NCBI GenBank assembly: GCA_040902855.1 | Contig: JBBDWN010000093.1 | Coordinates: 1 to 22,622, forward strand | DNA length: 22,622 nucleotides | DNA from: DATHWB01 sp040902855 | GTDB lineage: Bacteria > Actinomycetota > Acidimicrobiia > Spongiisociales > ZC4RG35 | Direction: 5' to 3' | In this document: piece after piece, positions 1-5,765 of the stretch | Numbering within the stretch: position 1 is the stretch's first letter | How the letters are laid out: the number at the start of each line of letters is the position of its first letter | Translations under genes and position numbers: made by a program | Notes under the pieces: model-generated | Told to the model about the DNA's origin: nothing | The model's input: only the letters and a program-made list of their open reading frames with translations | Databases searched by the model: none

Positions 1-451
1 GAGGACGTCGCAGCCTGACCATGAACCCCATCCACAACATTTGCGAATATCTCACATCGAGCTTGAGCGAGACTGCCGGGTTTCCGAAACCGCTTGTGAC
101 ACCTATCCGCCATCGACCCCTGTTCTCAGCGGGTTTGAACGTGAACGGCCCCAGGGACACATTGGCCATCTGAGCCACGAGGGCCGCCAACTCTGTGCGG
201 TCGCCATGGATGTCGGCGGAAGAGAAGTCGAGGTCTGTCGAAAATCGACCCGCTGAGCCAGCGAACAGCTTTCGCAGCGCCGTGCCCCCTTTGAAGCTGA
301 CGAGTTCAAACAGCCCGACCTGATGCAGGTGTGCGAGCAGGAAGTCCTGAGCGATGTCTAGTACCGCGATCCCTTCGTCTAGCCCAGAGCTGGGTGGCAC
401 ATGGCGTTTGATGTGCCCCAGGGTCAGGTTGGCTGTTGCTCCGACTGTCAC
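1..451 (-). CDS. AbiEii-type nucleotidyltransferase toxin (partial, runs off left edge)
   Basis: The reverse strand from a GTG at 451 reads open to the window edge (about 150 residues) and gives a clear AbiEii/AbiGii nucleotidyltransferase. The hallmarks are FKGGTALRKLFA followed about ten residues later by RFSTDLDFS, the G-G-T and D-x-D metal/nucleotide-binding motifs of this DNA polymerase beta-like fold. Family knowledge: AbiEii is the toxin of type IV AbiE systems and acts as a nucleotidyltransferase, in mycobacterial homologues on tRNA. The GTG start shares four bases (GTGA, 448-451) with the stop of the upstream antitoxin gene, so the two are translationally coupled. The C-terminal half lies outside the window, so whether the gene is intact cannot be judged. 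The last residues seen do not help identification. Confidence 0.88.
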   Translation of the reverse strand, partial: MTVGATANLTLGHIKRHVPPSSGLDEGIAVLDIAQDFLLAHLHQVGLFELVSFKGGTALRKLFAGSAGRFSTDLDFSSADIHGDRTELAALVAQMANVSLGPFTFKPAENRGRWRIGVTSGFGNPAVSLKLDVRYSQMLWMGFMVRLRRP

Positions 452-1242
452 TGCGTATCGGCCAGTTCAGCCGGGTGATACGGGAGCACGGTGTCCGCAA
501 CGTTCCAGGTGGCGTCGTGGTGCCGCAACCTGCCGCGGGGTCCGAACCACACCTTGTGTCCCGGTACGATCCTCAGCTCTTCCGCCAGGTTCGGGGCGAC
601 TCCTTGGGTCAGGTAGGCCAATCTCACCGAAGTCGAGTGTGGCCGGCCACTCAATTCTGTCTTCAGATCATCCAAGCTCGATGCTTTGACCAACTCCGCA
701 AGAGTCGCCATGACAGAGGACCAGCTTCGCACCGCTGACGGGCGATGTGCGATGTGGGCCAGCACCGTGGCCGGGCGATGGACAAAGAGCCCCTGGATCT
801 GGTTGGGTGGCAGGTGCGCATCAAATCGCACGACTCGATACGCGCGCTGGAGCGCTGCTGGAATGTGTATTGCCTGGGGCAACGCCAGTTCGTGTATGTC
901 TGGCGCGCGATCGGCAAGGTCCATGAGCCACAGCGCAGATCCGAGCGCGACGCCCACTGGCATGGCAGGGTCTTTGGACAGCGCAGCCCGCAGTGTTGTC
1001 CAACTGCCACTCTTTGAGTACGGGCCTGCGTGTTCGCCGGGTGCGAACTCCCACACACCGCGCACTCCGGTTTTCAGCAGCCATCCTCGTTCAGCAAGAC
1101 GATTGATCACCACCCGGGCCGGTGAGGCCGCACCGGCGCGGGCGATCAGGGCTGTCAGCTCCTCGGTGGTGATCGTGACGCGACGATCCAGTTCGAGCAG
1201 CTCGACGACCCCGGCGAGGGATGGAGGGATGGAACGTGTCAT
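448..1242 (-). CDS. AbiEi-type antitoxin / transcriptional regulator
   Basis: This 264-residue protein begins MTRSIPPSLAGVVELLELD and fits the AbiEi antitoxin family. It has an N-terminal winged-helix region of about 65 residues, followed by a longer region with the typical 'ALGSALWLMDLADRAP' helix and a basic C-terminal part. Family knowledge: AbiEi represses its own operon by binding inverted repeats upstream and neutralises AbiEii without stable complex formation (type IV toxin-antitoxin). The partner AbiEii overlaps its stop codon by four bases, as expected. The ATG at 1240-1242 has no strong Shine-Dalgarno sequence in front of it. An imperfect palindrome lies 15 bases upstream. The assignment rests on domain style plus partner; the partner is unambiguous. 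Confidence 0.83.
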   Translation of the reverse strand: MTRSIPPSLAGVVELLELDRRVTITTEELTALIARAGAASPARVVINRLAERGWLLKTGVRGVWEFAPGEHAGPYSKSGSWTTLRAALSKDPAMPVGVALGSALWLMDLADRAPDIHELALPQAIHIPAALQRAYRVVRFDAHLPPNQIQGLFVHRPATVLAHIAHRPSAVRSWSSVMATLAELVKASSLDDLKTELSGRPHSTSVRLAYLTQGVAPNLAEELRIVPGHKVWFGPRGRLRHHDATWNVADTVLPYHPAELADTQ

Positions 1243-1256
1243 TCTGTACCTGTAAT

Positions 1257-1271
1257 TCTCCGATATGGAGA
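1257..1271. promoter_or_regulatory. Palindrome upstream of the abiE operon (candidate AbiEi operator)
   Basis: The sequence TCTCCGATATGGAGA has 5-bp perfectly complementary arms around a 5-base centre and sits 15 bases before the antitoxin start. AbiEi proteins are known to autoregulate through inverted repeats in this position. Only one short palindrome is visible here, so its role is inferred from position. The rest of 1243-1569 (about 330 bases, including the 10-N gap) shows no other gene or clear signal. Confidence 0.3.
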
Positions 1272-1309
1272 GGACTGGGTTGTATTTGACACCACTGTAG
1301 CCCCGGAGC

Positions 1310-1319
1310 NNNNNNNNNN
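1310..1319. other. Assembly gap (10 N)
   Basis: Ten N bases lie between the abiE promoter region and the sequence upstream of the permease gene. The true distance between the two sides is unknown. Confidence 0.95.
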
Positions 1320-1569
1320 TTCAACCCAATCGCGGTAGATCGCGGACGGATGGCAACACACCCGTCGTTCGGTCTCGCAGGCTCGGGGGCTTGTGTGGCG
1401 AATGTGCGGAAGGGCGCGTTGAGATGGTTCGGGGTACTGGAATCGCCGGGTCGCTCTCAGGTGGGAAACCGACGTCCGCCACAGCTGGCTTGCGAATCCG
1501 GTGCGATGCGGCAGCGGTCTCTACCCTGTCCGGTCGGTCGACCACCGACAGGGAGATTTGGGTGCTGCT

Positions 1570-3819
1570 GTGACCGTCACGTCGAGGCTGAAAGATGCCG
1601 CTGCCACAGCGTTCGGCCGTCAGAACCACAAGAAGAAGCTAGGAGCGTTCATCGGGGTGTTCACACCCTCGATACTGACGATCCTCGGCGTGATCATGTA
1701 TCTCCGAACCGGGTGGATGGTCGGTTCGGTCGGACTGTTGCCCGCCCTCGGCATCGTCTTCATCGCCAACATGGTCACCGTGATCTCGGCGCTCTCCGTC
1801 TCGGCGGTGGTCACCAACATGAAGGTTGGGAAGGGTGGCGCGTACTACATCATCTCCCGAAGCCTCGGCATCGAGGTTGGTGCTGCCGTGGGCATACCCC
1901 TCTTCTTGGCCATGGCCTTCTCCGTAGCCCTGTATGCGTTTGGACTTGCAGAGAGCATCACGATCGTCTGGCCCGAGGCGCCCGAACGGCCGCTGGCGGC
2001 GATCACCGTCCTGCTGGTGGGATTGCTGGCTGCGCGGGGAGCCGGTGTCGCCCTCCGGCTCCAGCTGCCGATCATGGTCGGCATATTCGTCTCGCTGGTC
2101 GCACTCGCCATCGGCGCTCTGGGAGATGCGGCCATCCCGGTTTCGTTGACCGAGGGCGTGGAAGGCGGTGGCGCGGAGTTCTGGGCGGTGTTCGCGGTCT
2201 TCTTCCCGGCGGTCACCGGGATCATGGCCGGAATCAGCCTGTCGGGTGATCTGGAGAAACCCGACCGTTCGATACCACGAGGGACGCTGGTCGCAGTCCT
2301 GGTCGGCTTCTTCATCTATCTGTTGGTGCCGATCTTGCTCGCCGTCTCTGCCACGCCCGAAGAGCTGGTCTCCAACAATCTGATCTGGTTCGAGATTGCC
2401 GGACCGCTGTCCCTCCTGGTGCTCTGGGGCTTGTGGGGAGGAATTTTCGCTTCGGCCGTCGGGAGCGCCCTCGCTGCTCCCCGAACACTCGAAGCAATGA
2501 TCGACGACCGGATCATGCCGTCGGTTCTCAATGCCCAGACCCGGTTCATCAAAGGACCGGGAGTCCCTCTCCTGCTCACCACGGCTCTGGCGATGCTCGC
2601 GGTAGCGCTGGGCGATCTCGACGCGATTGCCCCCGTGCTCACCATGTTCTTCCTCACCACCTATGGAACGGTCAACCTCGTCGCGGGGATCGAAGCGCTC
2701 GGAGGCGACCCCTCCTACCGCCCGACGTTCAAGGTCCCGTGGTGGGTGTCGATCATCGGAGCGGTGGCGTGCTTCTCCGTCATGTTCCTGATCAGTGCTG
2801 TGGCACTGATGATCGCCCTCGTCTTCGAACTGGGCCTTTATGTGTTCATGAGGCGCCGGGCTATGACAGCACCATGGGGCGACCTGCGGCGCGGTGCCCT
2901 GATGTCGCTGGTTCGTTCCACGGTGATTCAACTCAGCCGCCTTCCCAGTGACCCCCGAAACTGGCGACCGAACATTCTCTTGTTCGCCGGTGACGTCGAC
3001 AAACGCGCCGGGCTGGTGCGTTATGCGGACTGGCTGGTGCAGGACCGAGGGATCCTCACGGTGGCCAAGCTGATCGAGGGCGACATCGGCACATTGGCGA
3101 AGACGAAGGATCGGGTGAAGGCAGAGCTGATCACCGAACTCGAACAGCTCGGAGTCGTCGGGTTTCCAGAGGTGGACATCGTCGACGACTTCGTAGCCGG
3201 GGTGGTTTCTGTCGCGCAGGCGAACGGAATCGCCGGCATCGACTCCAACATGGTCATGTTCGGATGGAGCGACAAGCCCGATCGGCAAGAGAACGTCCTC
3301 CGTGTAATCGAGAAACTGGCACTGCTCGGCAAGTCGGCCGTCATCGGCGCGGTGAAGCAACCGCGTCCAAACATGGAGCGCGGAACGATCCACGTCTGGT
3401 GGGGTGGGCTCGAACAGAACGGAGACCTGCTGGTTCTGCTCGCCCATCTTCTGTCACAGAATCCGGAGTGGCGTGGCAGCGAGATCGTCATCAACAGCAT
3501 CGCCACCAGCGAGATGGTCCGTGAGCGGACTACACGCCTGCTCTCCGAACTGACGGCGGGTGCTCGCATCGACGCCACCACCAATGTGATCCGCAGGCCG
3601 GACGATGTGAGCGTACGGGACACGATCTGGGAGAACTCTCGAGACGCCGACGTGGTGCTGCTCGGGTTGCGAGGCAATGAGCCAGGCCAGGAGGCCAGCT
3701 ACGCCAGGAGGATGGAGGCGCTGATGGAAGGGTTGCCCACGGTCCTGTTTGTCCGTAACGCCGGAGCTTTCCGGGGACAACTGTTGGGCGCCTACGCAGA
3801 AGACCAGGCCGCTCCCTAA
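1570..3819 (+). CDS. Cation-chloride-cotransporter-like permease (APC superfamily, SLC12-type)
   Basis: The protein is a membrane permease of about 749 residues. An N-terminal hydrophobic half (about residues 25-430, roughly 12 helices) begins KKLGAFIGVFTPSILTILG, the signature opening of cation-chloride cotransporters. It continues with the glycine-rich KGGAYYIISRSLG segment and ISLSGDLEKPDRSIPRGT. A hydrophilic cytosolic half (about 430-749) resembles the SLC12 C-terminal domain, including the late segment DADVVLLGLRGNEPG. Family knowledge: members couple Na+/K+ and Cl- or carry amino acids; bacterial substrates are mostly unknown. I chose the GTG at 1570; TTG 1558 and GTG 1501 are in-frame alternatives. 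AGGGAG at 1550-1555 is a weak guide because it lies rather far from 1570 and too close to 1558. The gene stands alone. Substrate cannot be deduced. Confidence 0.85.
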   Translation: MTVTSRLKDAAATAFGRQNHKKKLGAFIGVFTPSILTILGVIMYLRTGWMVGSVGLLPALGIVFIANMVTVISALSVSAVVTNMKVGKGGAYYIISRSLGIEVGAAVGIPLFLAMAFSVALYAFGLAESITIVWPEAPERPLAAITVLLVGLLAARGAGVALRLQLPIMVGIFVSLVALAIGALGDAAIPVSLTEGVEGGGAEFWAVFAVFFPAVTGIMAGISLSGDLEKPDRSIPRGTLVAVLVGFFIYLLVPILLAVSATPEELVSNNLIWFEIAGPLSLLVLWGLWGGIFASAVGSALAAPRTLEAMIDDRIMPSVLNAQTRFIKGPGVPLLLTTALAMLAVALGDLDAIAPVLTMFFLTTYGTVNLVAGIEALGGDPSYRPTFKVPWWVSIIGAVACFSVMFLISAVALMIALVFELGLYVFMRRRAMTAPWGDLRRGALMSLVRSTVIQLSRLPSDPRNWRPNILLFAGDVDKRAGLVRYADWLVQDRGILTVAKLIEGDIGTLAKTKDRVKAELITELEQLGVVGFPEVDIVDDFVAGVVSVAQANGIAGIDSNMVMFGWSDKPDRQENVLRVIEKLALLGKSAVIGAVKQPRPNMERGTIHVWWGGLEQNGDLLVLLAHLLSQNPEWRGSEIVINSIATSEMVRERTTRLLSELTAGARIDATTNVIRRPDDVSVRDTIWENSRDADVVLLGLRGNEPGQEASYARRMEALMEGLPTVLFVRNAGAFRGQLLGAYAEDQAAP

Positions 3820-3837
3820 GCGCGCAGCCGACCGCCA

Positions 3838-3866
3838 CCTGCCCCACGCCCGCGCCTGGGGGTAGG
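3838..3866 (+). terminator. GC-rich hairpin after the permease gene (candidate terminator)
   Basis: CCTGCCCCA (3838-3846) can pair with TGGGGGTAGG (3857-3866) with one small mismatch or bulge, 19 bases after the permease stop. There is no T-tract, as is common in high-GC actinobacteria. A smaller stem, AGGCG/CGCCT, follows directly. The remaining 3867-4073 contains no recognisable gene. Confidence 0.35.
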
Positions 3867-4073
3867 CGAAAACCTCCGCCTGAGTCCGACCCTCGACAAT
3901 TGTGGCATCGCCTACCGCGAGGATCGGTCGAGGCCAATCGGGTGGGAGACGGGGCGCATACGTGTCTCGGGTGAGGGAGGTCTTTTATTTTCCGCGGTCA
4001 TTGTCGGCGTCCTGTGCCGTTCAAGCGCAAGTAGGCGTACCGTTCGGAGCGGACACCCATAGAGGAGAGCCCA

Positions 4074-4307
4074 GTGGTCGAAGCGTACGTGCTGATCGAA
4101 ACAGAGATCGGGAAGATGGGACGGGTGGCCGCAGCTCTCAGCGAAATCTCCGGCGTCAGCGCCGCTGATGTTCTCTCCGGCCCCTACGACGTGATCGTGC
4201 GCGCCGAAGCAGCCGATGTCGACGGGCTCGGGAGGCTCGTCGTCTCCAAGATTCAGGCCGTCGAAGGAGTGGTTCGCACTCTCACCTGTCCCGTCGTTCA
4301 ACTCTGA
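4074..4307 (+). CDS. Stand-alone Lrp/AsnC-type RAM (ligand-binding) domain protein
   Basis: A 77-residue protein starts VEAYVLIETEIGKMGRVA and matches the C-terminal RAM domain of Lrp/AsnC regulators in full (beta-alpha-beta-beta-alpha-beta, including the central SGPYDVIVRAEA strand pair). It lacks any DNA-binding helix-turn-helix. Family knowledge: stand-alone RAM proteins oligomerise and bind small ligands such as amino acids, and they can modulate a full-length Lrp partner. The GTG start is set by GAGGAG about five bases upstream. The gene is monocistronic here, with the first VapBC module 49 bases downstream in the same direction. The last 90 bases recur with three mismatches at 11371-11460. 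Confidence 0.85.
   Translation: MVEAYVLIETEIGKMGRVAAALSEISGVSAADVLSGPYDVIVRAEAADVDGLGRLVVSKIQAVEGVVRTLTCPVVQL
4218..4307 (+). repeat. 90-bp direct repeat, copy 1 (3' end of RAM gene)
   Basis: This segment matches 11371-11460 at 87 of 90 positions in the same orientation. The differences are one GCC/GCT change and two bases in one codon, GTT/ACT. Identity stops exactly after the TGA stop codon. Confidence 0.95.
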
Positions 4308-4344
4308 GTGTCCGTCGAGTCGTCCACCGTGTGAATCTGTGTGC

Positions 4345-4350
4345 TTAACT
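4345..4350 (+). promoter_or_regulatory. -10-like box of a leaderless start (vapB 1)
   Basis: TTAACT, preceded by TGC (an extended -10 pattern), ends six bases before the ATG at 4357. Transcription would then begin at or next to the start codon. No Shine-Dalgarno sequence at proper distance is present. No convincing -35 is visible. Confidence 0.4.
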
Positions 4351-4356
4351 AGGCAC

Positions 4357-4596
4357 ATGCGTCTACACATCACGATCGCCCAGGAACTCGTCGATGAGTT
4401 GGACCGACGAGCCGGCAAACGCCAACGGAGTGCGTTCATCGCGCAACTGATCCGTCGTGCGCTGGAAGACGAGCAACGATGGGACGAGATCGAATCGGCG
4501 GTCGGTTCGATCGCTGACACGGGACACGACTGGGACGGGGATCCGGCGGCTTGGGTGCGATCTCAGCGGGAGAGCGACGCACGGAGAGTCGGCTAG
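4357..4596 (+). CDS. VapB-type ribbon-helix-helix antitoxin (module 1)
   Basis: The 79-residue protein begins MRLHITIAQELVDELD, a beta strand and helix of a ribbon-helix-helix DNA-binding domain. RQRSAFIAQLIRRALEDE follows as the second helix. The acidic tail, containing GHDWDGDPAAW, is the usual unstructured toxin-binding segment. Family knowledge: it dimerises, represses its operon and blocks the PIN-domain toxin. The toxin gene starts four bases after this stop. The ATG at 4357 is preferred over earlier in-frame starts because homology begins there and a -10-like box sits just upstream. Earlier in-frame sequence overlaps the RAM gene and is not family-like. Confidence 0.87.
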   Translation: MRLHITIAQELVDELDRRAGKRQRSAFIAQLIRRALEDEQRWDEIESAVGSIADTGHDWDGDPAAWVRSQRESDARRVG

Positions 4597-4600
4597 CGGA

Positions 4601-4993
4601 ATGGCGCGGATTCTGCTGGATTCCACTGTTCTCATCGATGCCCTTCGGGGCCGATCGGCGGCTGAGCGGGTCCGGTCGCTCCGTAGAGCGGGCGACGAGC
4701 CGTGGATCTGTGCGATATCGGTCGAAGAGATCTGGCGAGGGATTCGCCCCCACGAGGAACAGGCGGCCGGACGTCTTCTCCGAGCATTGCGGCTGGCGCC
4801 GCTCGGTCTTGCCGAGGGCGTAAGGGCGGGTGGCTGGCGGCGTCGGTACGCTGAGACGGGGGTGACGCTGCATCAGGCCGACTGTCTGATCGCGGCGGCA
4901 GCGGTCGGTGTCAGCGCGACTTTGGCCACCGGCAACCCTCGCCACTTCCCGATGCCGGAGCTGGCCGTTGAGGAATGGCCCGCTGGCATGTAG
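4601..4993 (+). CDS. VapC-type PIN-domain toxin (module 1)
   Basis: A 130-residue PIN-domain protein. It opens MARILLDSTVLIDALRG, giving the first catalytic Asp (D7), followed by E43 in ISVEEIWRG and D94 in HQADCLIAAAA. The fourth site reads ATGNPRHF (N112), where the family often has ATRN..DF, so one optional acidic residue is replaced by His115. Family knowledge: VapC proteins are Mg2+-dependent endoribonucleases that cut specific tRNAs or rRNA. The gene follows its antitoxin after four bases and is surely co-transcribed. Length is normal for the family. Targets cannot be predicted. Confidence 0.87.
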   Translation: MARILLDSTVLIDALRGRSAAERVRSLRRAGDEPWICAISVEEIWRGIRPHEEQAAGRLLRALRLAPLGLAEGVRAGGWRRRYAETGVTLHQADCLIAAAAVGVSATLATGNPRHFPMPELAVEEWPAGM

Positions 4994-5073
4994 CTGCCCG
5001 GCGATCATCGGGACCACATCGACATTGGTGAGCTGACGGCGAGGCGTTCGCACTCGCCCTGAGCGTCGTGCTG

Positions 5074-5079
5074 TATATT
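5074..5079 (+). promoter_or_regulatory. -10 box of a leaderless start (vapB 2)
   Basis: TATATT ends seven bases before the ATG at 5087 and is the most AT-rich spot in the local sequence. The gene has no Shine-Dalgarno sequence, so a leaderless transcript is likely. This promoter separates module 2 from module 1. Confidence 0.45.
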
Positions 5080-5086
5080 GTGATGT

Positions 5087-5308
5087 ATGTCGGCTACTCG
5101 AACACAGGTGTACTTCACAGATGAACAGCGTCAGCGGATCGACGCCCTCGCCGAAGCCCAAGGTGTGACGATGGCAGAGATCGTCCGGCGCGCTCTCGAC
5201 TTCTACCTCGAGGATGCAACGCTCGACGCCGAGCCGACGCTGATGGCGACGTTCGGTGCAGCGCCGGATGCCACGGTGCCGAGCCGGGACGAGTGGAATC
5301 GTGGCTGA
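5087..5308 (+). CDS. Ribbon-helix-helix antitoxin (VapB-like, module 2)
   Basis: The 73-residue protein has a ribbon-helix-helix N-terminus, TRTQVYFTDEQRQRIDALAE, with second helix TMAEIVRRALDFYLED. A short tail ends in PSRDEWNRG, the pattern seen in CopG-like antitoxins next to PIN toxins. It is unrelated in detail to the antitoxin of module 1, so the two modules are not a recent duplication. Its stop overlaps the following toxin start by eight bases (5301-5308), which couples translation. Role: DNA-binding antitoxin and autorepressor (inference from family and context). Confidence 0.87.
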   Translation: MSATRTQVYFTDEQRQRIDALAEAQGVTMAEIVRRALDFYLEDATLDAEPTLMATFGAAPDATVPSRDEWNRG

Positions 5309-5645
5309 CGTCCTCGTCGACACCGACGTCTTCATCGACCACTTGCGCGGCGCCAGGGAGCTCACACCCGGCAGGAACCGGCTGCACTATTCGGTCGTGA
5401 CCAGAGCTGAGTTGTTCGCAGGAAACACTGCTTCAGACCTGGTCAGCACACTTTTGGCGCCGTTCCGGGAGATCTCAGTTGATCGCGCGGTGGCCGAGCG
5501 TGCCGGGCGGATTCGTCGAGAAAGCCGAATCCGTCTTCCTGACGCCCTGATCGCCGCCACCGCCATCGAGCACAAACTCGCTCTGGCTACCCGCGACCGA
5601 TCCGACTTCGAGCCTGTACGGTCCCTCCGCTTTCGAAATCTATAG
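5301..5645 (+). CDS. VapC-type PIN-domain toxin (module 2)
   Basis: A 114-residue PIN-domain protein from GTG 5301: VADVLVDTDVFIDHLRGA. All four classic acidic positions are present: D7, E37 (TRAELFAG), D81 (RLPDALIAATA) and D99 in ATRDRSDFE, with D102 also there. It is therefore expected to be an active Mg2+-dependent ribonuclease. The GTG is chosen because it begins the PIN fold and overlaps the antitoxin stop; the longer frame back to 5256 lies inside the antitoxin gene. The compact 114-residue size is at the short end for VapC. Confidence 0.87.
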   Translation: MADVLVDTDVFIDHLRGARELTPGRNRLHYSVVTRAELFAGNTASDLVSTLLAPFREISVDRAVAERAGRIRRESRIRLPDALIAATAIEHKLALATRDRSDFEPVRSLRFRNL

Positions 5646-5751
5646 CCACGCTTGCCGATTCCCGAACTGTCTCATCGGAGCGTCAGGGCGACCTCGGCAG
5701 GGTGTCGTGTCGGGTCATTTCGACCCTGATGCTGGCGGATGCCAGCTTCGG

Positions 5752-5757
5752 TAAGGT
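5752..5757 (+). promoter_or_regulatory. -10-like box upstream of the SEC-C protein gene
   Basis: TAAGGT ends eight bases before the chosen ATG (5766). TANNNT boxes at this distance are typical of actinobacterial leaderless genes. No -35 is obvious. Confidence 0.35.
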
Positions 5758-5765
5758 CTCGCCTC

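Noticed and set aside
1639..3447. 602-residue open frame antisense to the permease
   Set aside because: Low-complexity, charged composition typical of antisense frames in GC-rich genes; the sense frame has clear family motifs.
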